Shown: in pieces, positions 35,740 through 46,459 of the stretch
Numbering within the stretch: position 1 is the first letter of the stretch
Layout of the letters: each line of letters opens with the position of its first letter
From: Escallonia rubra
Lineage: Eukaryota > Streptophyta > Magnoliopsida > Escalloniales > Escalloniaceae
DNA: 64,000 nucleotides
Reading direction: 5' to 3'
Assembly (NCBI GenBank): GCA_033065855.1
Contig: JAVXUO010001224.1
Coordinates: 185,020-249,019, forward strand
Notes under the pieces: model-generated
Told to the model about the DNA's origin: nothing
Database searches by the model: none
The model's input: only the letters and a program-made list of their open reading frames with translations
Made by a program: the position numbers and the translations under genes

Positions 35740-36345
35740 TTGACAGAGTTGCTAGACGCGGGTTTGATCATTCCAGCGAAGTCGCCTTATGGTGCACCAG
35801 TCCTCTTCCAGAAGAAACAAGATGGTTCCTTGTGGATGTGTGTGGACTACAGGGCGCTAAACAAGGTGACTATTTGGAACAAGTATCCTATCCCTTTAGT
35901 CGCCGATTGTTTTGATCAGCTTAGTAGGGCGAGAGTGTTTACCAAGTTGGACTTGAAGTCTGGGTATTGGCAGGTCCGAATCACCGAAGGTGATGAGGCG
36001 AAGACAACTTGTGTCACCAGATACGGTGCGTATGAGTTCCTGGTCATGCCGTTCGGCTTGACCAACGCCCCGGCCACATTTTGCACCTTTATGAATCAAG
36101 TTTTGCGGGACTACATTGATGATTTTGTAGTGGTGTATCTCGATGATATTGTGATCTACAGTTCCAGCTTGGACGAGCATCTGAAGCACTTGAGGAAGGT
36201 GCTTACCCGACTGAGGGAGCACGAGCTATATGTGAAGCTGTCGAAATGCACCTTTGCCCAGACCAAGATTAAATTCTTGGGCCATGTGATAGAACAGGGT
36301 CAGATCAGGATGGACTCAGCTAAAGTTCAAGTGATACAGGAGTGA
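35740..36345 (+). pseudogene. reverse transcriptase of the Ty3 element
   Basis: Readable RT domain with LIIPAKSPYGAPVLFQKK, the FTKLDLKSGYWQVRI block, MPFGLTNAPATF, and the catalytic YLDD at 36136-36147. It begins directly after a TAA (35737) and ends at a TGA (36343-36345), where the family has tryptophan before QPP. The active-site residues remain, but both flanking stops cut it off from the rest of the polyprotein. Confidence 0.9.
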
Positions 36346-36387
36346 CAGCCGCCAACTAATGTTTCAGAACTGAGATCTTTCCTAGGA

Positions 36388-36930
36388 TTGACCAATTATT
36401 ATAGGAAATTTGTTCGAGATTATTCGAGAATGGCCCATCCCCTAACCGAACTTCTGAAGAAGAGCAAAGTTTGGGAATGGTCCAAGGAATGTCAATCGGC
36501 CTTCTCGGCCATGAAGCGGACTATGTCTGAAGATCCGGTACTTGCTCTCCCCGATGTGTCGAAGTCCTTTGAAGTTCATACAAATGCCTCTGACCTTACA
36601 CTAGAAGGGGTTCTAATGCAAGAATGCCACCCGGTGGCATATGAGAGTAGGAAGCTCAACGAAGCAGAACGTCGCTACACGACTCATGAGAAAGAGTTAC
36701 TCGCGGTAGTGCATTGTCTCAGAGTTTGGAGGCACTACCTGCTTGGTTCAAGCTTCATAGTGCGGACAGACAACACTGCTGTGAGCCACTTCTTGAGTCA
36801 ATCTAAGCTTACCTCGAAACAGGCCAGGTGGCAGGAACTTCTGGCAGAATTCAACTTCATACTCGAATATAGGGCATGCTCAACCAACAGCGTAGCAGAC
36901 GCCCTCAGCAGGAGAGCCGAACTAGATCAG
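36388..36930 (+). pseudogene. RNase H domain of the Ty3 element
   Basis: LTNYYRKFVRDYSRMAHPLT leads to the RNase H domain (VLMQECHPVAYESRKL, EKELLAVVHCLRVWRHYLLG, VRTDNTAVSHFL, VADALSR). The first catalytic position reads HTNASD (AAT at 36583-36585), where this family has aspartate (TDAS). That is a probable extra loss of function, consistent with a G-to-A change. Confidence 0.85.
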
Positions 36931-37129
36931 GTAGCATTGATGGCCATGAATGCTATTGTTAGAGCAGACAGCCGAGTTGCCATCAACATCGGAAAGAAGA
37001 TCACGAAGGCCTTTACCAGGGACCAGGTTGCCCAACAACTGCTGAAACTGATCGACAGCGGTAAAACTCGACAGTTTTGGCAAAAAGATGGTTTGCTGAT
37101 GACCAAAGGAAGACGGGTATACGTCCCCA

Positions 37130-37940
37130 GAGTTGATGATCTGAGACGAACATTGATTCGAGAATGTCATGACACCCTTTGGGCATGCCATGCCGGAGGA
37201 GAAAGAACATTAGCTCTCCTTCAACAAGGTTACTACTGGCCCCAAATGGGGGATGAAGTGCAGGAGTATGTGAAGACATGCCTTACTTGTCAGCAGGACA
37301 AGGTGGAGCGTAAGAAGAAAGCAGGGTTACTACAACCGCTGCCGATCGCCAAGAGACCGTGGGAGAGTGTGTCGTTGGATTTCATCACTAGTCTGCCGAA
37401 GGTTGAAGACTTAGGCACGATTCTTGTTGTCGTTGATCGGTTTAGCAAGTATGCGAGCTTTATCGCAACACCTAAGTATTGCTCAGCCGAAGACACATCG
37501 CAACTTTTCTTTAAGTATGTGGTGAAGTATTGGGGCATGCCTCAAGACATTGTCAGTGATCGGGACTCCCGCTTCACTGGAAACTTTTGGACTGAACTCT
37601 TTAAGTTATTTGGATCCCAACTTTCGATGAGTTCAAATTATCATCCAGAATCAGATGGTCAGACATAGCGGTTTAATTCCATGCTAGAAGAGTACCTCCG
37701 CCATTTTGTCAGTGCAACATAGAAAAATTAGGTCAAGCTACTGGATGTTGCCCAGCCGTGTTTCAACTCACACAAAAGCTCTTCGACAGGGAAGAGTGCT
37801 TTTGAGATTGTGAATGGACAACAACCGTTACTTCCCCACACGGTAAATGTCCCCAACGCAGGAAAATCTCCAAGGGCCATAAGCTTCAGCGAAGAATGGA
37901 GGTAGAATATAGATCTAGCTCACTCCTACCTGGAGAAAGC
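37130..37940 (+). pseudogene. integrase of the Ty3 element, broken
   Basis: The zinc-binding part has His at 37168 and 37189 and CLTCQ near 37276. The catalytic core keeps Asp at 37378 (SLDFITSLP), Asp at 37558 (SDRDSRF) and Glu at 37648 (YHPESDGQT). Stops follow at 37666 (TAG), 37720 (TAG), 37729 (TAG) and 37903 (TAG), all in the same frame. Integrase would insert the cDNA; this copy cannot. Confidence 0.9.
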
Positions 37941-38271
37941 AGCCAGAAGAATGAAGAAACACGCTGACAAGAATAGAAGATCTCAGGAGTTTTACGTGGG
38001 CGACAAAGTTATGGTTAAGCTACTGCCACAAGATCGCAAATTTCTAAGGGGAAGAGACTCTTGTCTTTTGCAGAAATATGAGGGACCCCTGACTATAGTG
38101 AAGAAGATAGGCAAGATGGCTTACAAAGTTGATCCGCCAAATTGGTGGAGCCGCCATCTCCATCCCGTCTTTCATGTTAGCATGTTGAAGCCATTCTATG
38201 AAGACACAGCAGACCCCTCCAGGGGCCAAACCAGGAGACCAGGACTCAAACCCAAAGCGGCAGGAAAGCGA

Positions 38272-38427
38272 GTTGCTGAAGCTATTTTGAATGATAGAGT
38301 GATTACAACATCCCGCAAGCGCCATCAGGAGTACCTAGTCAAGTGGCAAGGATATATGGACGAAGAGAACACTTGGGAACGAGCAGCAGACTTATCAGCC
38401 TACACCGACAAGATTGAAGCCTACCAC
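38272..38427 (+). pseudogene. chromodomain at the integrase C-terminus
   Basis: VAEAILNDRVI..RKRHQEYLVKWQGY..ENTWERAADL is a classic chromodomain. Upstream, HPVFHVSMLKPF is the conserved integrase C-terminal box. In chromoviruses this domain steers integration toward marked chromatin. The frame has no stop before the LTR. Confidence 0.93.
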
Positions 38428-38459
38428 ATGCAGAAGTTGACGAGGGCGTCAACAGCTCT

Positions 38460-38471
38460 AGTGGGGGAGAA
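38460..38471 (+). other. polypurine tract
   Basis: AGTGGGGGAGAA directly precedes the 3' LTR and would prime plus-strand synthesis. Confidence 0.9.
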
Positions 38472-39123
38472 TGTCACGGGCTGCCCCTCGCACCCGCCTA
38501 GCACCGCGCCCATCCAACACGCACCCATGCGCCCACACAAGTTCTTCAAGTCTCGCGCCCATGCGCCCGTCAAACACAGTGCCCGTGCGCCCAACTGTAG
38601 TGGCCGTGCACGTCAAAAGCCAACCGTGAAGATCCGAATATCCAGGCGTGCGTTTTTGCTCAATTTTGGTGGAGATCACCCTTGTATATATTTAAGTTTT
38701 CCTGTAAAATTTCAAGTCATTCCGAGTTGTATTTCTCTAAAAAGGGGCACTATGACTCCTCGCACATAGTAACGTCTACTACTGTCACTTAGGAAAATCC
38801 TCTTAGTGGTACTATATGGGAGTACATGTACACCCATACCCGAGAGTCCCTTGCTTTGTTTTAGCTTGCCTGTTTAGCTATATTGCAAACTGTGAATGCA
38901 AACAAAGCCTTCTGTAAGTTGTAACGATGATGTTGAAGTAATGAGAATATTTGGGACCGTTTTGCCCTTGTGTTGAAATTTACTTCTTTGTGCACTGTTT
39001 TATGCAATTTTGATGCACTGCTTTCTATAGATTGTTGAGATTTGTTGGCGGACTCTTCTTGCAAGAGGCAAGTCGAGTGCCACACACGGTTTCCTTTGTG
39101 CCATCAAATGCCACCGTGTGTCA
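38472..39123 (+). repeat. 3' LTR of the Ty3 element
   Basis: 652 bp, TGTCACGGG to CGTGTGTCA. Same features as the 5' LTR. The integrase frame runs on into it to a TAG at 38767. Confidence 0.95.
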
Positions 39124-39128
39124 CTCGG

Positions 39129-40639
39129 GAAAGACATGGATGAGAAGTAAAGGAATCCCGTGAAACAAAGGATGGTTCCTTGTTGCAAAATAGTAGTACA
39201 GAATTGATGCTTCACTCACAGTCTTCATCATTTTGGTATCCATGCAAGGAGTGCAAAAGGATTGGGACTAGTCAAATCATCCTTCTCATCACCACCGTCC
39301 ACTAACAATGCCTCTGCGTGTCACCCATAAAAAATACACCACCAAAATCCAAACCGACATTCCATTAATCCAAAACCCACAGTAAATACAAACCAAATCA
39401 CAAATAAAAGTTGAATACAAATTACAAAGAAAGAGTCAAAATCAAAGTCAACCCACAAATTTAAACCAATTGAAGGCCTATCTATAGTGTTTAAAATTTT
39501 AATGTAGATTCAATCACTACAAATTGGGAGAGCAAGAAAACCAGTAGGCCTCAAAATTGATGGAGCATAGTATTTACATTTACTCTATGCTGGCTCTTTG
39601 GCGTCAGCTAACAACAACTACGAAGTATAATAATATAGGATGCTTGAACTAATTGATGCCACGTGGCAGAATCGGCACCTTGCAGTTCAGAGGAGCACAT
39701 ATTAATTGGGCTGGCTTTTGTAAAGAGGGAAAACTAAATTGCCAGCTATGTAGTAGTAACATGTTAGGACATGGCAATATCTTAGTGCGATTAACGTGCG
39801 TACTTCGTTCCTCCTCGGTACGAAGACTGCTGTTTCCCTGTTGGCAAAGACAGATAATCAGATTCGGTTATTCTAGGAGAAAGAAATCTTTTTGTGATAT
39901 GCATCGTTGTCATTAACGGGCTGGCTCTACTTCGGTTACTTGTGCATACAGTCCCATCAACCCTGTCTCGGGCGTGGCGCTTGCGTTTCGGCATTGCATC
40001 CAGCAACGATCAATCTCTCTCTCTCTGACGTCCTTGGTATAAGTACAAGAGAAACGGACGAGAGTAGTGGCGCTGCTTTTTATAACAGAACGCTCTGAGA
40101 TCATGCAACAATCCATCTCTTTTGATAACCGAGCATACAGGCTGAGATCCTCGGGTATCAAAACTCAGAATAGCTTCATTTGATGTCATACATCAAACGT
40201 GGGGGCCCCCTCTCATCCAAGTTGGCAGCATGCCCTCATTTCAGGCAACTCTAGGACAGACAAGAAGTCAGTCATTTCTCACCCTTTGTTTCCCTGAGTA
40301 TTCCGCCAAGTCACCTCCAAAACACCAATAATGTGATACGCATCTTTCTTTTCCAACAAAAATGGGAACACCAAACCATCTTGAGCTAGCTCATCAATAA
40401 GTTAGTCAAGAACAAGAGAAGCATTATTGTAGAACACTGAGATTTTCAATTCTAGGCTACTGATTGCTAGCAAACCAGCATATAGAGGTGGATTTTGACA
40501 AGGAAAAATAACAGTAGGAGACAGAAGAATGACAAATAATAAGGGAATTCTTCTACAAAGCCTACTAATTTTATGTACACTCCATGAATTTAAGGAAGAA
40601 ACTTTCTGGAGCAACAAACAAGTTTGCATAATGAAGAAG
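39129..40639. other. intergenic, includes 3' flank of the ARO gene
   Basis: No gene supported. The final 400-500 bp are downstream of the ARO stop codon and probably include its 3' UTR. Confidence 0.45.
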
Positions 40640-42580
40640 TCAATGGAATCCCCTTGAACCTCTGGATTGATAGAGCTCCAACTTACCTTTGGCCTCTACT
40701 AACAACTTTTCCACCATTTCATCTTGGACCAAGAATGCCTGCTTTGATGCCCATTCAAGCACGGTGAGCACCTCGGCTTTGGCAAGTTCTTCGCTGTCTG
40801 GGACATGCAGCGCAATGTAGCATAAAAGAATCAATGCAGGACTTTGAACAATCTGCTCTCCGAAATACACAAGCTGGATTAGGTGCTTTGCCCCTCCAGC
40901 ACTTATTATAGCCTTGGAGTGATCATCGTGCAGAAAGTTCTCAGTGCAGGCAAAGTGTGTGAGGGCAATGGAAGCTTCCCTTGAAATCTCAGCTTCTCGT
41001 TCATCAAGGAGCCGCACCAATGGGCTTATAATCCTTGTCTCTGTCGCTCTAAACGTCCTTGCCAGATACCCAATAACTTTAACACATGGCACAAGTAGTT
41101 CTGAATCTGCCTTATCAATGATCTTTAGTACCTGATCAACAACTGCTTTGCAAGCGGGAGAATTGGGCTTGAATGCTGCTCTTCTCAGATCAGCATCTTG
41201 CGCTGCCACAGCCGTGATTTCCATCAATGCCATTGCGGAATTGTGTTGAACATCTTGAGGTCCTTTCTCCAGGAGGACAGCAAAGCACAACAGCGCCCTC
41301 GATTCAGTAATGCTACGGCAAATGGGCGAGTTTCCTTTAGCAAGTTGCCAAAGGGCTCTCGCAGACATGGCCTTTATGTAGGCTTTAGTATCAGGGTCCT
41401 CCAATTCCCTCCCCTTAATGCCAGTCCCAGAAAGCGAAGGACTCTGCTGGTGGTGTACATGATTCTGCTTCGCAGAGGTATTGTGATTCGCCCCATTACT
41501 CTGCTGTTCTGAGGGTGGCTTAGTTGGCGATTTCATGGCCATAGTACTAGCAACCACAGCGTGCAGCCGGCTGGCCTGTTTAACCCCGAGCGGATGCAGC
41601 ATTTCCCGTGGCTTCTCGTCATCCTCATTCACCTTATTGGCATTCGAATTATTACTCGCCAACACAACCGCCTGGATCAAGGTACCTTTGTTGCTAGTAA
41701 TCGCATACTTACTATGCTCCTGAACAGTTTCGAAAGCAAGAAGCCCAACGAGCAAACGAATGATGTTATGCTGGGCGAAAAGATCCTGGCATGTAGGCCA
41801 ATGACCAGCAAGCTCAGAGACCGCCCAGGCCACCACTGCCTGAACCTTCATATTACCTTCCTTCAGTATCTTCGCGAAAACCGAGCAAACACCCGCATGG
41901 ATCATGTACTCCACGCTTTCTGGATCACGCCCCAGCAGACCAATCGCCCTTGCAGCATTCTCCTGACCTTCCGGTTTACCCTCTTTCACCAGCTTCAGCA
42001 GCGGCCCAACACCGCCCTCCTCGATGATCAGCTTACCGTACCGATCGTTGTCCCGGGCAAGCGAAACGAGCGAGGCTGCAGCATCAGATCGGTCGTCCAG
42101 CGACCCGGTGGTGTACAGAATGGCGATCTGTTCCCAGATTAGACACAGGATCGGCTCGTTGGCGGCGATAGGAGGGAGGCCCAGGTACTCATCGTCGCGA
42201 TTGTGGGGATTGGAGACGCGGAGCAGCCAGGAGACGTCGCCGATGGAGTTCTCGAGCTGAGACGACATCTTGCGGAAGGCCGCGGCCGGGATGATAGTGA
42301 AGACCCTCTTCACCAGGCCGTTGGCGCGGCACTTCTGGACCAGGGCCAGGGCCTTCTCGAGGACCTGCTCGGTGTCGTCGATAATCCGGCGGGTGGGCCG
42401 CTCGTACAGATCGTTGCTGGCCCGAGCAGCCTGCCGGAGCAGGGCCGCCAGCTTCTCCGTCTTGGACTTGAGCTCGCCGCAGTCTTGCTTGAAGGACGAC
42501 GAGGCCTCGTCGGCCGACTTGACTACCTGGTCCGTCAGCTGGATCGGCTTCGCTAGGATTTGCTTGACTATGTCCGCCAT
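40640..42580 (-). CDS. ARO: ARMADILLO REPEAT ONLY (ARO) protein
   Basis: A single uninterrupted exon on the minus strand of 646 residues. The start is ATG at 42580 (MADIVKQILAKPIQL); the preceding codon is GTG and is not used. The N-terminal helical region contains LLRQAARASNDLYERPTRRI and VFTIIPAAAFRKMSSQLE; then come LGLPPIAANEPILCLIWEQI and armadillo repeats (SLARDNDRYGKLIIEEGGVG, GLLGRDPESVEYMI, VQAVVAWAVSELAGHW). A long low-complexity insert (PTKPPSEQQSNGANHNTS) separates them from C-terminal repeats. This is the plant ARO family, soluble proteins that mark and restrict Rho-GTPase polarity in tip-growing cells such as root hairs and pollen tubes. Features such as VVLASNNSN suggest ARO2/ARO3 more than ARO1, but I cannot prove it. 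The 5' part is strongly GC-rich. Confidence 0.95.
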   Translation of the reverse strand: MADIVKQILAKPIQLTDQVVKSADEASSSFKQDCGELKSKTEKLAALLRQAARASNDLYERPTRRIIDDTEQVLEKALALVQKCRANGLVKRVFTIIPAAAFRKMSSQLENSIGDVSWLLRVSNPHNRDDEYLGLPPIAANEPILCLIWEQIAILYTTGSLDDRSDAAASLVSLARDNDRYGKLIIEEGGVGPLLKLVKEGKPEGQENAARAIGLLGRDPESVEYMIHAGVCSVFAKILKEGNMKVQAVVAWAVSELAGHWPTCQDLFAQHNIIRLLVGLLAFETVQEHSKYAITSNKGTLIQAVVLASNNSNANKVNEDDEKPREMLHPLGVKQASRLHAVVASTMAMKSPTKPPSEQQSNGANHNTSAKQNHVHHQQSPSLSGTGIKGRELEDPDTKAYIKAMSARALWQLAKGNSPICRSITESRALLCFAVLLEKGPQDVQHNSAMALMEITAVAAQDADLRRAAFKPNSPACKAVVDQVLKIIDKADSELLVPCVKVIGYLARTFRATETRIISPLVRLLDEREAEISREASIALTHFACTENFLHDDHSKAIISAGGAKHLIQLVYFGEQIVQSPALILLCYIALHVPDSEELAKAEVLTVLEWASKQAFLVQDEMVEKLLVEAKGKLELYQSRGSRGFH

Positions 42581-43743
42581 CACTGACCACCACCGCCGGA
42601 ATTGAACTTCAAGATCAGATCAACTCCACGAAAGTCAAAATCGGGTCGTCCAATCACAACCCTCAATTTATTACGGAAAATCGAATCTGGGTAATGACCC
42701 CAAAAACCCAATTTAGAGAACTGGGGTTCTCTGAGAAATTGAAACGGTCAGTTTGCTATCGAATGAGCTTGAATCGAAAATGGGTTTTTGGTAGTCTTCA
42801 GAGAGGGTTTATTTCACATTGAAGCTGAGCGCATCGTCAAGTGTGGAGTGGGTGACTCTTTGAAAGTCGACGGCGTTTACAAGGTCAAACGCGTGATTTA
42901 TTCAGACCTTCCCCTCTTTACTTTCTACACGTATAACGTTGTTGCCTGTACATACTTCTTGCCAGTTTTAAACACTTTTGAAGAGGGGTTAAGTGCAAAA
43001 CACCCCCTTATGCTTTGGGTTAGTCTCCAGTTATGGTGATTAGGTCCTTATACTTGTATCTAGCTCGCATTTGTTACAAACCCTAGCAGGAAATAATCCG
43101 GACTTTCTTGAGTAAAGACTACGTGTTGGCATCTATGGGGCATGGTTAAGGATTTTTGTCCCGTCGTCGCTGATGATTAGCCTGGAACGTAGATCTTATC
43201 GTCATCTTCGTGAACACACTCGTAACTTTGCATTATTCCTCGTCGTCGTCATTAATCCAGTCTACTCAATCAACATCAAACGTTAAGAGTCGAGTTTAAA
43301 GTTGATCTTAAAAGCGAATTAGCACCATTTAGTTCCACCATCTTTGCCATCTGCAATATATCGCGCTAAGCACCATTTAGTTCCACCATAATTTTCTTGC
43401 TTGAAAATTAGAGCTTAGTTTTTTCTATGATAACCAAGTAGATATTAATACGTTAAATTTCTTGAACAATTACGCAATCAACAAACTACATTTTTTAATT
43501 CACAAAAAAAATTTCTTTGTTAATTTTAGGGTTTGTATCCAGATATGTGTGCGTGCACCTGTATATGACTGTAAACTAATGACGAAGTTGATGCTGATAG
43601 AGCTTGGTTACAACAACAGAGAATCAATTTGGGCTTAGCATTTTTGGGAAAAGAAAAAATTGAAGTAAAAAAGAGAACCAAATGGCAGGAAAGTCATGGA
43701 TCACAACTAACCTACCAAATGCAATTTTCAGCACTTATATATT
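42581..43743. other. ARO upstream region and intergenic
   Basis: The first 200 bp or so should hold the ARO 5' UTR and promoter, read on the minus strand. AGCACCATTTAGTTCCACCAT is repeated at about 43321 and 43371. A segment at 42980-43090 (TTAAGTGCAAAACACCCC, TTAGGTCCTTATACTTG) resembles one end of a TIR element. No gene is seen. Confidence 0.4.
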
Positions 43744-44265
43744 TAGGGTTGTATACGAACCGAATTCGAGCCGAACAAATGTATGTTCAAACCCATTTGT
43801 TTAGTTTCAGGACATGCTCGAACTCGCGTTCGTTTAACCTTCAAAATTTTGTTTGCACTCGTTCGCTTGTGTTCGACTCAAGTTCGTTCGTTTAATTATA
43901 CGAACCTAATTCGAACTTAAAATCTTGTGTTCTTGTTCAAAACAATTATTTTCAAATTAGAACTACATCTTTCTTGATCCAATTGTCTAATTGATTTTAC
44001 GGCTTCCAGATTTAAACTTAATTTATACTATAATTAGTAGTATGCCTTTTGAGTTTTGAACATATTATAACTAGGTTATTGTCCAGACGAGCCGGTCACG
44101 AATGCATTCGTGAACACTTTAGAATGTTCATGCTTCGCTCGTTTAGAAAATATTATAAAAATTTGTTCATTTTCGGTTCATGTATTATGTAAACGAACTT
44201 GTATATGTTGCTTGGATAACAAATCACGGTCTATTTATGAACAACTCATTTAATTTACAACCCTA
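43744..44265. mobile_element. hAT-type MITE, copy B
   Basis: The ends TAGGGTTGTATACGAACCG and TTTACAACCCTA and the whole interior parallel the copy at 5081-5612 in the same orientation (TGATCCAATTGT, TTTGAGTTTTGAACATATTA, TGAACACTTTA). It is more degraded, and no clean 8-bp duplication was found. Confidence 0.7.
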
Positions 44266-46455
44266 CTTGTATTTCGTAGTGTTTTTGTCGGATTCTCGAG
44301 AGATGCAAAGCTTGAGAAGACATGGCCTTTTTGCAAGTGGTCCGAACCACAAGGGAATGATCTGTAATTAACCCATCAAAATAATTGGGCCCCAAAATTT
44401 AGAAGTCTATAAGTAACGAAAAAAATTAAATCAATTATGTGACGAAAGGTGGGGTTGGAGTTTCACGCAAGTGGCACCCAGGTCGTAAGCCCGTAGCTTT
44501 ATTATGTGTCAATTCTAAGTTTCCTATGGAGCAATGCTGATCTTTTGCAATTTATATATTTCTTCACCTTGCTTTCGTATAAGAAAGCAACTCTTTGTCC
44601 CAAATTTTTTATGCCCCAATGGCAGTGAGTATAGACTTTGGAAAACCTAAAAAAATAAAAGTGTGTTGTTGGAGGTCGAACACCAATTTTTGGTTACTTT
44701 TGTAAACATCACTAATATTTTAACTGAGTATTAGATGGGCCACAAATTAGTCATCCCGATCAACTGACTGATTTTTTCGTGTTGTAAATTTGAAGTGTGT
44801 GTAAACTTGTTAGTGGCTCCCGATCAAGTGACCGGCCATAAGCTTTGTCAGTTAAATCAATTTGCTAAATAAATTACAAATATTGAGTTTTTGTATGCAC
44901 TAATCAAATAACCATTCAAGAACTAATTTAGTCCATGTATTTACGTTTTCTCTTCTTTGCCTCTATTATAAAAGACCTTCGCTTCCTGTCATTCAATATC
45001 TGATAGTTTTTTTTTTCTTTTTTTCTCTCGATATCTCATTACATTTATTTCTGTGTTTATGCTAGAATCCCAAACAAATCAAGACTGTTTCAATGTCTCC
45101 AAACTATTCGAGTGAAAAGAAATGTTGAATCCAGGAGAGTGTTCTTCCAGTGATGTTTAGCACAAAAAGATTGTCTTCAAGGGACATGCCTCAACTCACA
45201 TTTTTCAACCCAATAAGTTCTTTCCTAGTTACTTTGGTTTCACAGTGATTTTCAGTACTATATTTCCAACAGACTTGTTTGGAGCATTGATGTATTAGCA
45301 TTCTCTCGACTTTTTCACCCCAGTCCTAATCAGGGTGTCTCTCCTCTGGTGGAAGGTACTCTCTCTTCCCCGTCTCTCCTTCCCGCTCATCCCACTTCAC
45401 CCTTCGTCCTCGCAGCTTAAGATATGATTTTGGCCTTTCTATTTTCTCTCTTCACCGCAAGTTTCCTCTTTTTGCAAGAGCATTGGGAGCATTGTTTGTT
45501 GTCCTTCACGAGCCGGATATGATTGAATTTTTCAAAGAAAAATCCGCCGCTGTTCAATCTGTTTTCTTTGCCTACTCCATCAGCAGTAATGGAGATTAGA
45601 GTTTGATTTCGTAAAGAAAATCTATGTTGTAGGCAGGTTGAATTAACTGAATGATTTGACACATCTCCCCGTGCCACTTTTTGTGGATCATAATTCATGT
45701 ATAGCATAGGACCCCTTTGATAGAAAAAGCAATCAACTTTTTCTTCTGCCAAGAAATTTTGGACCAATTCTCGTCAGCTCGATCACCTCAACACCAATTT
45801 TGTAACCCACATTGATTACAAAAAAAAATATATGTATATATTTTGTAACCCACGTCGAAGTGATCCACAGAGTCTTTTTTATTCTTCTTGACTCACAGCG
45901 AGAATCATGAATTACACTTTGGAACTATTCCAACTTCCAGATACATATACGACATTGTGTGACCAAGAAAAAAAGAATTAGCAGCACGAGTGAAAATCAA
46001 GAGAGGCAAATAAAGTGCATTAATTAATAAACATGGTGAAATTACACTATATATAAGGGAGATAGTAAGAAGAACTGAGTTCAAGATTTTGTGCAATGAA
46101 GAGTATGATACCGTGTTAATTTAATAATTAAAAAAAATGAGGGAATAAGGTGTATTATGCTTTAACAAATATTATCAACGTGATTCGTAATTTTTACTTA
46201 GTAAGCCTAATGACAACCAGTAGTGAAAATTTTCACCTATCAGCTTCTCAGCATACGAATTGGCTACTACCCATGCTATTAACGGTTGACCATGTGGAAG
46301 TTCATTTCAAAAGTAACAAGATACGGTAGTGTTCTTTTTTACAAAGAATCTTTGTTTACGTTTATTGAAATGGAAAACTTCTTCATGCTTAGTCTTGAGA
46401 GGTGAATATCTGCTTTCCATGTGTTTCCTTTTGTTGCATTACTCTATTGCATTTA
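44266..46455. other. intergenic, no gene supported
   Basis: About 2.2 kb of AT-rich sequence. A minus-strand frame at 45417-45767 lacks any recognisable domain, signal or flanking splice signals. No complete transposon was recognised. Confidence 0.4.
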
Positions 46456-46459
46456 GTGA

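Larger units (their letters stand above)
33056..39128 (+). mobile_element. full-length Ty3 (gypsy) chromovirus retrotransposon
   Basis: Complete structure: target duplication CTCGG (33056-33060 and 39124-39128), 5' LTR 33061-33728, primer-binding site 33731, gag, protease, reverse transcriptase, RNase H, integrase with C-terminal chromodomain, polypurine tract, and 3' LTR 38472-39123. The domain order PR-RT-RH-INT and the chromodomain place it among chromoviruses. By eye the LTRs differ at about 17 positions in 650 plus one 16-bp indel, so it is fairly young. The internal frame is broken by eight nonsense codons, so it cannot now make its own proteins. Confidence 0.95.

Noticed and set aside
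42189-42605. Frames on other strands over the GC-rich 5' part of the ARO gene
   Set aside because: Shadows of the real ARO reading frame.
45417-45767. Minus-strand 116-codon frame
   Set aside because: No recognisable domain, no promoter-like sequence and no splice partners; it may be chance in AT-rich DNA.
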